DNA of 53,083 nt from an uncultured Clostridia bacterium (GTDB lineage Bacteria; Bacillota; Clostridia; Christensenellales; Borkfalkiaceae), in the NCBI GenBank assembly GCA_947629095.1, contig CANRCK010000010.1:1-53083 (forward strand). The letters are read 5' to 3'. Under the pieces are notes generated by a model. The model was not told where the DNA came from, ran no database searches, and worked only from the letters and a program-made list of their open reading frames with translations. The position numbers were made by a program, and so were the translations under genes. Shown here piece by piece: positions 35,918 through 44,584 of the stretch (position 1 is its first letter; each line of letters starts with the position of its first letter).

Positions 35918-37167
35918 TGGGAAGATACAAAAAAGTAAAACAGGTGCGCGTAAACATTCTGGAAGGTCCCGGCGTAAAGCCCTTCGGCGCGTTCATAAAG
36001 GACGGACAGCTTTCCCCGGGTTTTGTGGCGCAGGACCAAAAAGCCACCGTGCACCCCTATTTATTGTCTTTGGTCAACTCAAACCCGTGTAACTGCCTGT
36101 TGGGGGTGGATAGCGGCGGCAGAGTATACTACGGCACCCGTATTGGCGGCGCAGCCCTGAAAAAGGTGTTTGATCAAACCGTCGGGGGCGGATTTGTGAT
36201 TGAAACGCGGGAGGGCGACGAACCGAAGGTAGTTGCGTATGCGGGTATAAAATACGTTACCTGCAAAAGCCAGAACCCCGTGCAGGGCGATTTACCCGTG
36301 TATCTCTATTGCGGCACAATGAAAAACGGCAGAGTGTTCGCGGGCGACAACCACAACCGCTATACGCTCAAATGGTCGGGCGTCAACGGCTGGAATGATT
36401 GGGCGGAGGGCGGCGCCGCGGGCGCGGGCAGTTTGGTTTTTGACCCCGAATGGGGGTACGTAATGGGTGTTTTCGATATTGCAGGCGAGCTCATAGTGCT
36501 GATGGAGTTTGGCGTGGCGCGGCTGGACGTGGGAGGAAATCCCGAAACGTTCAAAATAAAGGAGATTATAAAATGTCCGATATCCTGGCAATATTGCGCG
36601 GTAAAAACGGAGGATGGTCTCCTGTTTTTGACCCATTCCGGACTTATGCGCTACCGCGACGGAAAAGTAACCGCGGTGGAGGGGCTTATAACCGACGATG
36701 CCACAAACCCCACATTATGTTCCGGTTGGCACGGCAGGTTCTTCTTTGCGTGCGCAAAGTCGCGTTCCCTCAACAGGTCTGTGATCTACGTCTACGATAT
36801 CTTTCACGACGCCTATCACATCGTAGATATCCCCGCAAATGCCGTACATGCCGACAGTTTGTCCGTTTTAGCCTATACGTCATCCACCGTATACCGCCTG
36901 AGAATGGAATACAGCGGTTGGAACTACGAGGTGGTTTCCGAAAAAATAAACTTCGGCAGTGATATGCGCAAGCTTGCAACCTTCCTCGAAGTGGACTGTG
37001 ATTCCGGCGTTACCGTTACAGTTTCCAACGGCAGATACACCCGCAAGTATGCCTCGCCCGATAAAAAAATTCGCCTGAATATGCGCGGCTCCGAATTTTC
37101 GGTGACTTTCACCGGGTCCTCCGGGCGCGTGCGCTCGGCGTATCTCACCGCGGAGGTGCCGGAATGA
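35917..37167 (+). CDS. Phage neck/tail beta-propeller protein, P22 gp10-like
   Basis: 416 residues, repeated beta blades such as GELIVLMEFGVARLDVGGNP, then KTEDGLLFLTHSGLMRYRDG and GRVFAGDNHNRYTLKW. Podoviral gp10-type packaged-DNA stabilisation proteins are propellers of about 470 residues that plug the head after packaging. I chose GTG 35917 because GGAGG at 35904-35908 is 8 nt upstream. The last 4 nt overlap the next ATG (ATGA). Confidence 0.75.
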   Translation: MGRYKKVKQVRVNILEGPGVKPFGAFIKDGQLSPGFVAQDQKATVHPYLLSLVNSNPCNCLLGVDSGGRVYYGTRIGGAALKKVFDQTVGGGFVIETREGDEPKVVAYAGIKYVTCKSQNPVQGDLPVYLYCGTMKNGRVFAGDNHNRYTLKWSGVNGWNDWAEGGAAGAGSLVFDPEWGYVMGVFDIAGELIVLMEFGVARLDVGGNPETFKIKEIIKCPISWQYCAVKTEDGLLFLTHSGLMRYRDGKVTAVEGLITDDATNPTLCSGWHGRFFFACAKSRSLNRSVIYVYDIFHDAYHIVDIPANAVHADSLSVLAYTSSTVYRLRMEYSGWNYEVVSEKINFGSDMRKLATFLEVDCDSGVTVTVSNGRYTRKYASPDKKIRLNMRGSEFSVTFTGSSGRVRSAYLTAEVPE

Positions 37168-37652
37168 CGTTTGATATCATCGAATTGACCGACGATGAGT
37201 TGGAACAGCTCACAGCCATACAGATGCAGCTTCTGCGCACGGCGCAAAAAAAGAAAAACGAGCTGGTCCGCGGTATGCAAAAGGATTTGGAGATGTTCAG
37301 GCTGCTCATAATGGGCAACGGGTTTTCATACTCAGATATCTACGCTCATAAGCAAGCCGACTTGCAGGCGGAGCTTGACTATCAGGTGGAAATTTTAAAG
37401 GAACAGCTTCTCTACAGTATGTCGCTCAACGAGCCATTGCCCGATATCGACAGCGACCAGGAGAAAGTGGGATATATCGTCGATTATTCCCTCTCATATA
37501 CCGACCGCTACAATATCGTGCGCGCGTACTATCTTGCAATAGAAAATCCCGTTGAAAGAATGAACCTATACGCCAACGACGATGTCGCAAAGCGATATCT
37601 CGGCAGCTACTACACAACCTTATATAACGTGCTGTCAATGTACAGCCAGTGA
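37164..37652 (+). CDS. Unknown last protein of the phage head cassette
   Basis: 162 residues. The N-terminal half is a charged coiled coil (TDDELEQLTAIQMQLLRTAQ then KKKNELV) and the C-terminal half is tyrosine-rich (SLSYTDRYNIVRAYYLAIEN). I do not recognise the family. It is translationally coupled to the propeller gene, with GGAGGT before the ATG. It could be a tail-tip or DNA-plug component, but nothing in the sequence shows it. Confidence 0.8.
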   Translation: MTFDIIELTDDELEQLTAIQMQLLRTAQKKKNELVRGMQKDLEMFRLLIMGNGFSYSDIYAHKQADLQAELDYQVEILKEQLLYSMSLNEPLPDIDSDQEKVGYIVDYSLSYTDRYNIVRAYYLAIENPVERMNLYANDDVAKRYLGSYYTTLYNVLSMYSQ

Positions 37653-37658
37653 AGAATG

Positions 37659-37684
37659 TAAGGGGCGCCTTCGGGCGCCCCTTA
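37659..37684 (+). terminator. UUCG-capped hairpin after the phage cassette
   Basis: An 11-bp perfect stem (TAAGGGGCGCC with its complement) is closed by a C(UUCG)G tetraloop and starts 6 nt after the stop. There is no T run, so it may protect the 3' end rather than terminate. A second hairpin, ACCGCTT-C-AAGCGGT, follows at about 37687-37701. Confidence 0.6.
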
Positions 37685-37765
37685 CTACCGCTTCAAGCGG
37701 TTATAAACTTCGCAATACTGTGTCGCGTTTGCGCGCTCCTTGGTTGTGTACGTCTATGTACGCGC

Positions 37766-37930
37766 CTCCCTCTTAGTAAGGGGAGTTGTCACCGCAGGTG
37801 ACTGAGGGGATTGTCAAAAAGTCTCTTCACAACAGATTCTTCGGCTAAAGCCTCAGAATGACAGAAAGGAGGGTGCCCTTGACTACCCCCCCCCTTGGCA
37901 CAAGGGGGGGCTGGCTACGAAGCAGACTGA
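37766..37930 (+). repeat. Dispersed intergenic repeat, copy B, with a second partial unit
   Basis: 37766-37865 repeats copy A's blocks: CTCTTAGTAAGGGGAG, AGGTGACTGAGGGGATTGTC, CAACAGATTCTTCGGCT and CCTCAGAATGACAG. 37886-37930 adds another CCCCTTGGCACAAGGGG stem followed by GAAGCAGACTGAG, like copy A's first half. The rest of the 37653-38050 gap holds small hairpins and no gene. Confidence 0.75.
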
Positions 37931-38050
37931 GAAGATAAGCATAACGCTCGGGCGCGTTATCTCAATTACATAACCGCCGCTGAAGCGGCGCGGCAACAAA
38001 TAATTATTGTCACAGCGTGCCGCTGCACGGGCGTTACGCTTTCATTTTGC

Positions 38051-38079
38051 TTTACAACCGCCGCAAATTTTGCTATAAT
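38051..38079 (+). promoter_or_regulatory. Promoter of the methyltransferase-rluA pair, leaderless
   Basis: TTTACA at 38051-38056, a 17-nt spacer and TATAAT at 38074-38079. The -10 ends 7 nt before the ATG, leaving no room for a Shine-Dalgarno. Confidence 0.8.
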
Positions 38080-38086
38080 TCCCATT

Positions 38087-38962
38087 ATGAAGATTGCAGA
38101 CGGTTGGCAGGACTATAAAATTTTGGCTACGTCCGCGGGAATGAAGCTCGAGGACTGGAACGGCGTTGTTCTGTTGCGCCCCGACCCGCAGGTTATCTGG
38201 AAGGGCAGGGATCTGTATTCCGCGGATTTCAACGCAGTATATCGCCGCAGCGACAAGGGCGGCGGCTCGTGGGAAATAAAAAAGCCCTTCCCCGCCGAAT
38301 GGACCTTATCGTACGGGGATATGACATTTATAGTAAAACCCATGGGCTTCAAGCACACAGGGCTGTTCCCCGAACAGGCTGTAAACTGGGATGAATGCAG
38401 GCGGCTTATAGCTTTGGCAAGGACAAGGTATCCAAACCGAGAAATTAAAGTTTTAAATCTCTTTGCCTACACGGGCGCGGCGTCGGTTGCGTGCGCAAAG
38501 GCGGGTGCAAAGGTCACCCATGTAGATGCGGCAAAGGGTATGGTGGAGCGCGCGGGCGAAAACGCCCGTCTTTCGGGCGCGGACGGCGGAATACGCTACA
38601 TAGTGGACGACTGTATGAAGTTTGTAGCCCGTGAGTTGCGCCGCGGCAACCGCTACGACTGCATAATAATGGACCCCCCGAGCTACGGCAGGGGACCGGG
38701 CGGCGAAATGTGGAAGATAGAGCAAAACCTCTTCGGCTTTGTGCAGAGCTGCGCCGGGCTTCTCTCCGAAAACCCCGTATTCTTTTTGATAAACAGCTAC
38801 ACCACGGGTCTGCAGCCCGCGGTTCTGAAAAACATACTTACCCTTGCCCTCAAAAACAAGCGGGGGCGCGCCACAGCCTACGAGGTTGGAATAGCCACCG
38901 AGGAGGGAATTCCCCTGCCCTGCGGTGCAAGCGGACTTTTTATAGGTGAAGAATATGAATGA
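38087..38962 (+). CDS. Class I SAM-dependent methyltransferase (RlmI-like)
   Basis: 291 residues. The SAM-binding motif I is NLFAYTGAASVACAKAGA (about 124-141), the acidic end of beta 2 is VTHVDAAKG, and the catalytic-site motif is MDPPSYGRGPGGE. The family resembles rRNA methyltransferases of the RlmI type but lacks an N-terminal PUA domain. The start MKIADGWQDYKIL is preceded by a -10 box 7 nt away. It overlaps the pseudouridine synthase gene by 8 nt, which supports a role in RNA modification. Confidence 0.9.
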   Translation: MKIADGWQDYKILATSAGMKLEDWNGVVLLRPDPQVIWKGRDLYSADFNAVYRRSDKGGGSWEIKKPFPAEWTLSYGDMTFIVKPMGFKHTGLFPEQAVNWDECRRLIALARTRYPNREIKVLNLFAYTGAASVACAKAGAKVTHVDAAKGMVERAGENARLSGADGGIRYIVDDCMKFVARELRRGNRYDCIIMDPPSYGRGPGGEMWKIEQNLFGFVQSCAGLLSENPVFFLINSYTTGLQPAVLKNILTLALKNKRGRATAYEVGIATEEGIPLPCGASGLFIGEEYE

Positions 38963-39641
38963 TATCACGGTACTCTATGAGGACAACCACGTAATAGTAG
39001 TGTTAAAGCCCCGTATGATTGCCTGTTGCCCCGACGAGAGCGGGGACGAAAATCTCTTCGATATGGTAAAAAGCTATATAAAGGAAACTTACGCAAAGCC
39101 CGGCAACGTTTATCTGGGGCTGGTCCACAGGCTTGACAGACCCACGGGCGGCGTTATGGTTTTTGCCAAGACATCCAAGGCGGCGGCAAGGCTCTCCGAG
39201 CAGATGAAAAACGGCGGCTTTGAAAAGAAGTACTTTGCCGTGCTCAGCGGAATCCCCAACAGGGACAAGGCAACGCTTGTAAATTATTTGAGGAAAAACT
39301 CAATAAATAATACTGTTTACGTCTGCACCGAAAGCGAAGAGGGTGCCAAATTTGCATCGCTCGCCTATGAAATACGCGATAAAAAGGAGGGGCTTTGCCT
39401 TGCCGAAATAACCCTTCACACGGGCAGGACCCACCAGATACGCGTTCAGACGGCGGCTATAAACTGCCCCGTCTACGGCGATATGCGCTACGGCGGCGAA
39501 AAGGCGGTAAAGGGCAAGCTTGCGCTTTGGGCGTACTCTTTAAGGTTTTCCCACCCCGTAACGGGGGAGGCGCTCAGGTTTGTAATAGAGCCGCCAAAGG
39601 AAGAATATCCCTGGAATCTGTTCGGTTTTGAAAAGCTGTAA
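38955..39641 (+). CDS. RluA family pseudouridine synthase
   Basis: 228 residues. The catalytic aspartate is D61 in HRLDRPTGGVMVFAKTSKAA, and the C-terminal LHTGRTHQIRVQ motif is clear. No S4 domain is present. It isomerises uridine in rRNA or tRNA; the target is unknown. I chose ATG 38955, 6 nt after AGGTGA, rather than GTG 38946. It is co-transcribed with the upstream methyltransferase. Confidence 0.93.
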   Translation: MNDITVLYEDNHVIVVLKPRMIACCPDESGDENLFDMVKSYIKETYAKPGNVYLGLVHRLDRPTGGVMVFAKTSKAAARLSEQMKNGGFEKKYFAVLSGIPNRDKATLVNYLRKNSINNTVYVCTESEEGAKFASLAYEIRDKKEGLCLAEITLHTGRTHQIRVQTAAINCPVYGDMRYGGEKAVKGKLALWAYSLRFSHPVTGEALRFVIEPPKEEYPWNLFGFEKL

Positions 39642-39675
39642 GCCAAAAAAATTTGTTTCCCCGCCCGAAAATTTA

Positions 39676-39705
39676 TTGACAACGGCTTTTATATTATAGT
39701 AATAT
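39676..39705 (+). promoter_or_regulatory. Promoter of the 836-residue exported protein
   Basis: TTGACA at 39676-39681, an 18-nt spacer and TAATAT at 39700-39705, in an AT-rich stretch with a 65-nt leader. Confidence 0.65.
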
Positions 39706-39770
39706 AGTTAAGTATTTAAAAATAAAAGTCAATATTTCAAATAATCCACCTTTGAAAAAGTGAGAAAGTT

Positions 39771-42281
39771 ATGAAGTCTTTAAAAGTTAAACTTTGCTTA
39801 ATAGCAGCTCTGGCGTTTGTGATGATTGCGGTGTTTGGCGCATTCATAGGCTTGAACGCCTCCGCCGACAGGTACGTTACCATAAGCGGGACAAGCATTT
39901 TCAACACGTCCGGCAACGCGCAGGTTTGGGCGCACGCCGTAACTTATGGCGACGACGGTATAGCAATAGCCGACAGCAAAGATTATTATTACTATACTAT
40001 GTTCGTGTTTGAGAACAACGACGACAACATTACCTACCGGCGCAACCTTGCGTACAAGTGGTACTTTAACGAACTCGACGAGGACGACTATAAGGATGCG
40101 GACGAGGGAACGGAGGAAACTCCCGCGGAGCCTTCCGCACCCGTCGCACGGCTCGGCACGGGCTATCTCTCCATGGAGATAGGCTTTGAAGAACTCAACT
40201 TCAAAAAGTTTGTCGTCGCATTCGAGAGCCAGCAGTACAATATGACCAAGGATGAAAAAACCACGAACTATGTGATTTTTATTCCCGACGCGGACGGCAA
40301 AGTAAAAGCCGTTATCACGGACGACTCCGAGCTTGCCGAAGCGGACGCGGCTGATATAGATGTTTCCGAATGCGTTTCGCTCGGCATGGATAATATAGTT
40401 ATAGAGCTAAGCGAGGACGGCGTAACCGAAAACGGTCGGTTTTCCGTTTCTATACACAATTCCGACGGCAGCGACGGCGTTGAACAGAAGGGCTTTTTCA
40501 ACAATATCGGCAAGATGTACGCAAAGTACGTATCTTCCTCCACAAAGCCCGTGACCCCCATAACTTTCAAAGCCGACTTCGGCACGGAAGAGGGCGGGGC
40601 TGAGGGCGTTGCCGCAAAGGCGCGCATGACTTTATACAGCCTCAACGGTCAGTCTTTCCTTCTCAACAGAAACGCCAAGGGCGAAGTAACGGGCACCTCC
40701 CGCGATATCACTCAGGTTGAAAATTCCGACGGCACCATTCACTACGAGGGCGGGCAGGTCAACGACACATGTCCCCCCGTGCTCTGCCTCGACGCAGGCG
40801 TAAGCTATATAAAAGAGGGCAGCGAGCTTTCGTTCAGCTACACGGCTGTGGACGTTTTGACCCAGTCCCCCTCAACGGTTACGGGCTACTTTATGCCCAC
40901 CTATGCCCAGGTGAACGACGGCGTCAACGCCGACAATTACGAAGCGGAAAGGCTTTTCAGAACTGTGACGAGCGACGAGGACGTGTATATCTATTCCCAC
41001 GCTTCCCACTATGTTCCCTCGGGCGAAGAGCTTGGCTCGGCTTTCGGCGAAAACGGTATGACCCCCGTTGCGGCAATCAAAATCTATTTAAAACTCACCG
41101 ACACTTCGTCAACGGGCGGGCAGTCAACCTACGTATTTTTGGATTGGTTCGTTAAAGAGCAATATAAACTGCATGTGGGCGGACACGACTACGTGGCAGT
41201 GGCTACCGACGGCGACGGCGCGTACTTCAAATACGAAACTTTGGGCGGCGCCGGTTCTGCGGAATGGGAGCAGCTTGTAAGCGACTATCAGGCAAAGGTG
41301 GACGAGGCTGCAAACGAGCTTCGCGCTGGCAGCGACGACTTCTATCTTCCCTCTCTGGAGACCCTCGTTTCCGATAATTCCACCGACTACACCGATATGA
41401 CGTTCGGCATATATTATATGGTAAATAAGGGAGACAGCACGTCCTCGGCAACGGGCAAATCGTCCTCCCAGCTCTCCATAGATTTGGATACAGCAGGCGA
41501 CTATATCTTTACGGTTTACGCAAACGACGCTGCCTCCAACAATATGTGGTACACAAACAAGGACGGCGAAAAGACCGAATTCACCGCGTCAGAAATATGG
41601 ACTATGTACGACGATAAGGACGGCGAAGGGCTTGCCGACTACCTGCCTTGGTTCACATTCCACGCGGGCATCTCCGAAATTACGGTGGAGGACCCCGGCG
41701 AACAGAACACTGCGTACGTCGGCACCTCCTACACGGCTAAGGCGTTCGAAATAGAGGGGATATCCACTTCGTCAACGTATTCGCTCTACCGCTTCAACAA
41801 CAACCTGTATTTCGAAGAGAACGGCGAAGTGCTCAACTATCAGTCGTTTATGGACCAAAAGAAGAGCCTGTTTGAGGGCGAAGGCAGAAAATACTTCACC
41901 AATATCACGGCGCAGTCCAAGCTGGATAAAAACAGCGACGAGTACGATGAATACTATGCGTACGCATGGAATCCTTCCAGCCGTTCGTTCATTCCGCAGG
42001 AGGCAAACGCATTCTATCTCATAGTTTGCGAGGTCACCAGCACCCAGTTCCCCACGCAGGCGCCCGTAACGGAGTATATGGGCATAGCCGCTTCGGCAAC
42101 GCCCCGCCCCATAAAGGGAGAGGACACGTGGTTGCAGGACAATATGACGTCCATAATTCTGCTTTCGATTGCAGGCGCAGCGCTTATCGGTATAATTCTG
42201 TTGCTTGTTATAAAGCCCAAAAACAAGGGAGATATCGACGAGCAGTATGAAAAGGAAGTAGCAAAAACCAACAAAAAATAA
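39771..42281 (+). CDS. Large exported membrane-anchored surface protein, unknown function
   Basis: 836 residues. A signal peptide (hydrophobic CLIAALAFVMIAVFGAFIGL, cleavage near NASA-DR) leads to about 760 extracellular residues rich in Asp, Ser, Thr and Tyr with predominantly beta character. A single transmembrane helix (SIILLSIAGAALIGIILLLV) and a charged tail of about 20 residues end the protein. No LPXTG and no domain I can name. Acidic composition suggests possible divalent-cation binding, which is only inference. It has its own promoter and a strong terminator. Confidence 0.85.
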   Translation: MKSLKVKLCLIAALAFVMIAVFGAFIGLNASADRYVTISGTSIFNTSGNAQVWAHAVTYGDDGIAIADSKDYYYYTMFVFENNDDNITYRRNLAYKWYFNELDEDDYKDADEGTEETPAEPSAPVARLGTGYLSMEIGFEELNFKKFVVAFESQQYNMTKDEKTTNYVIFIPDADGKVKAVITDDSELAEADAADIDVSECVSLGMDNIVIELSEDGVTENGRFSVSIHNSDGSDGVEQKGFFNNIGKMYAKYVSSSTKPVTPITFKADFGTEEGGAEGVAAKARMTLYSLNGQSFLLNRNAKGEVTGTSRDITQVENSDGTIHYEGGQVNDTCPPVLCLDAGVSYIKEGSELSFSYTAVDVLTQSPSTVTGYFMPTYAQVNDGVNADNYEAERLFRTVTSDEDVYIYSHASHYVPSGEELGSAFGENGMTPVAAIKIYLKLTDTSSTGGQSTYVFLDWFVKEQYKLHVGGHDYVAVATDGDGAYFKYETLGGAGSAEWEQLVSDYQAKVDEAANELRAGSDDFYLPSLETLVSDNSTDYTDMTFGIYYMVNKGDSTSSATGKSSSQLSIDLDTAGDYIFTVYANDAASNNMWYTNKDGEKTEFTASEIWTMYDDKDGEGLADYLPWFTFHAGISEITVEDPGEQNTAYVGTSYTAKAFEIEGISTSSTYSLYRFNNNLYFEENGEVLNYQSFMDQKKSLFEGEGRKYFTNITAQSKLDKNSDEYDEYYAYAWNPSSRSFIPQEANAFYLIVCEVTSTQFPTQAPVTEYMGIAASATPRPIKGEDTWLQDNMTSIILLSIAGAALIGIILLLVIKPKNKGDIDEQYEKEVAKTNKK

Positions 42282-42298
42282 CGCATAAACAATGTAAG

Positions 42299-42330
42299 GC
42301 GGCGGGCGCAAAAATGCGCCCGCCGCAATT
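42299..42330 (+). terminator. Terminator after the 836-residue protein
   Basis: A 12-bp perfect stem (GCGGCGGGCGCA with its complement) with an AAAA loop, followed by AATTTGTTT. Confidence 0.85.
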
Positions 42331-42337
42331 TGTTTGC

Positions 42338-42383
42338 CCTCGCCCGCCATTGAGACCGGAGGTGACTGAGGGGATTGTCAATC
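42338..42383 (+). repeat. Dispersed intergenic repeat, partial copy C
   Basis: Contains AGGTGACTGAGGGGATTGTC followed by AA, identical to the centre of the copy at 37766-37865. The flanking blocks are missing. Confidence 0.65.
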
Positions 42384-42420
42384 GCCTGCGTATTTTTGTA
42401 TATTTTTTCTTTTGCGCCCC

Positions 42421-42449
42421 TTTACAATTTATACAAAATATGGTATAAT
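42421..42449 (+). promoter_or_regulatory. Promoter of the topoisomerase operon
   Basis: TTTACA at 42421-42426, a 17-nt spacer and TATAAT at 42444-42449, 56 nt before the start codon. Confidence 0.8.
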
Positions 42450-42505
42450 CATATGGTTATCAATATCAATATGTGCCTCGCATTCGTGCGGGAGAAAGGC
42501 GGAAA

Positions 42506-44584
42506 ATGGAAAAAAAGCAACACTACAATGCGGATGACCTCAAAATTCTGGAGGGACTTGAAGCGGTGCGCGTGCGCCCGGGCATGTATATCGGTTCCAC
42601 GGGCATAAACGGGCTTCACCACATTCTCTGGGAGATAGTGGACAACTCCATAGACGAGGCGGCAAACGGCTACGCCGACGAAATAACGGTAACCCTGCAC
42701 CGTGACGGTTCGGCTTCGGTTGAGGACAACGGCAGGGGAATGCCCACGGACGTAAACACAAAGGCAAAGATGAGCGGCGTGGAAATAATCTTCACAAAGC
42801 TGCACGCGGGCGGCAAGTTCGACAATGAAAACTACGCCTTTTCGGGCGGCTTGCACGGCGTGGGAGCCTCGGTTACAAACGCGCTTTCAAAGTGGCTCAA
42901 CGTGGAAGTATACCGCGGCACCGTGTTTAAAATGTCGTTCACTTCCACCTACGACAAAGTCAAAAAAAAGTGGATGTGCGGCATCCCCACAGCGCCCCTT
43001 GCCGACACGGGCGAAAAGACCAAAAAACGCGGTACGTATGTGCATTTTATGCCCGACGGCGAGGTTTTTGAAACTTTGGAATGGAATTATGACACCGTTG
43101 CAAAGCGCTTAAAAGAGCTTGCGTTTTTAAACAAGGGCGTAAAAATCAATTTCTGCGACGAGCGCCCCGTTTACCTCTCCGAGTACGGCGTGGACGAGGA
43201 CGGCGGCGTAAAGGAAATAAAAATAAAGCAACCCCCGCGCGAACCCGTATCTTTCAAGTACGACGGCGGGCTTGTGGACTTTGTAAAATATCTTAACGAC
43301 GGAAAAACGCCCCTGTATGAAGAACCTTTATATTATTGCGATATAAAGGACATACAGGTGAAGGGCGCGCCCGCCGGTAAAATCAAAATAGAATTTGCGC
43401 TCTGCCACACCAAGGACGACACGGAGAGTATGTTCTCCTTTGTAAACAACATATCCACGGTGGAGGGGGGCTATCACGAAAACGGCTTCCATTCGGGGCT
43501 TCTGAAAGCCGTAAACGACTATGCCCGCAACAACGGCTTTTTAAAAGCCAAGGACGCCGCGTTTATTCCCGACGACGTAAAGGAGGGACTCACCGCCGTT
43601 TTAAACGTTAAAATGGCTAACGTGGAGTTCGAAGGTCAAACAAAAACCAAATTGGGCAACTCCGAAGCCCGCCAGCCGGTGGAGCAGACGGTTATGGAGG
43701 GGCTTGCAAAGCTGCAAAACGAGCGCGGCAAAAAGACCGTGTTCGAGGAGATAGCCAAAAAAGCCAAATTTGCCGCCGACGACAGAATAAAGCACCGCGC
43801 CGAAAGGGACGTTGCAAAAGCTGCAAGCGAAAACGACGGCTTGAATCTTGTTGGCAAACTTGCCGCATGCTCGGGCAAAAACCCCGATATGAACGAGCTG
43901 TTCATAGTTGAGGGCGATTCTGCGGGCGGCACGGCAAAGCAGGCGCGCATACGCCAGTTCCAAAGCATTTTGCCCCTCCGCGGCAAGCCCCTGAACGTCC
44001 AGAAAAAGACGGCTTTGCAGGCTCTTCAGAACGAAGAAATAAAAACTATGATTTCGGCGATAGGCGCGGGCTTCAACCGTTCCTTCGACGTGGAAAAAAC
44101 CAAATACAAAAAGGTAATAATCCTTTCGGACGCCGACCAGGACGGAATGCATATACGCTGCATACTTTTGACCTTTTTCTTCAAATATATGCGCGATTTA
44201 ATAAATTCCGGATATGTCTATATAGGTATGCCGCCCCTCTACAAGGTCTACAAAAAGGACGTTGTGGAATACGCCTACGACGACGCCGAGCTGGACGAAA
44301 AAATAAAAAAAGTAGGCAAGGGGTATTCCCTGCAACGCTACAAAGGGCTTGGTGAAATGTCCGCCGAGCAGCTTTGGGATACAACCATGAATCCCGCCAC
44401 GCGCAACCTCATACAGGTGACGGTTGAGGACGCCGCCGAGGCGGCGAGCGTTATCGAAATGCTCATGGGCGACAAGGTGGAGGGCAGAAAGGAATTCCTT
44501 GCCGAAAACGCCAACTTCAACAAGGTGGACGGATTTATAGACAAGGTAAACTTTAAGCCCGAAGACGGCGGGGAGGCAGACTGA
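42506..44584 (+). CDS. parE: Type IIA DNA topoisomerase subunit B (ParE/GyrB family, divergent)
   Basis: 692 residues. The GHKL ATPase motifs [19 protein letters not shown] and [14 protein letters not shown] are intact. The Toprim domain has [15 protein letters not shown] and [17 protein letters not shown], and the C-terminal [19 protein letters not shown] is typical. [12 protein letters not shown] and DADQDG differ slightly from standard GyrB (RGKILNVEKA, DADVDG). I chose ATG 42506 with GGAGAAAGG upstream. It overlaps the A-subunit gene by one base. The ParE label is preferred because the partner lacks a GyrA box and no dnaA/recF genes are nearby; GyrB cannot be excluded. Confidence 0.9.
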   Translation: MEKKQHYNADDLKILEGLEAVRVRPGMYIGSTGINGLHHILWEIVDNSIDEAANGYADEITVTLHRDGSASVEDNGRGMPTDVNTKAKMSGVEIIFTKLHAGGKFDNENYAFSGGLHGVGASVTNALSKWLNVEVYRGTVFKMSFTSTYDKVKKKWMCGIPTAPLADTGEKTKKRGTYVHFMPDGEVFETLEWNYDTVAKRLKELAFLNKGVKINFCDERPVYLSEYGVDEDGGVKEIKIKQPPREPVSFKYDGGLVDFVKYLNDGKTPLYEEPLYYCDIKDIQVKGAPAGKIKIEFALCHTKDDTESMFSFVNNISTVEGGYHENGFHSGLLKAVNDYARNNGFLKAKDAAFIPDDVKEGLTAVLNVKMANVEFEGQTKTKLGNSEARQPVEQTVMEGLAKLQNERGKKTVFEEIAKKAKFAADDRIKHRAERDVAKAASENDGLNLVGKLAACSGKNPDMNELFIVEGDSAGGTAKQARIRQFQSILPLRGKPLNVQKKTALQALQNEEIKTMISAIGAGFNRSFDVEKTKYKKVIILSDADQDGMHIRCILLTFFFKYMRDLINSGYVYIGMPPLYKVYKKDVVEYAYDDAELDEKIKKVGKGYSLQRYKGLGEMSAEQLWDTTMNPATRNLIQVTVEDAAEAASVIEMLMGDKVEGRKEFLAENANFNKVDGFIDKVNFKPEDGGEAD

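Noticed and set aside
29242-37652. Complete prophage with attachment sites
   Set aside because: No integrase, repressor or lysis genes are present, and I found no matching direct repeats or tRNA fragment at the two ends.
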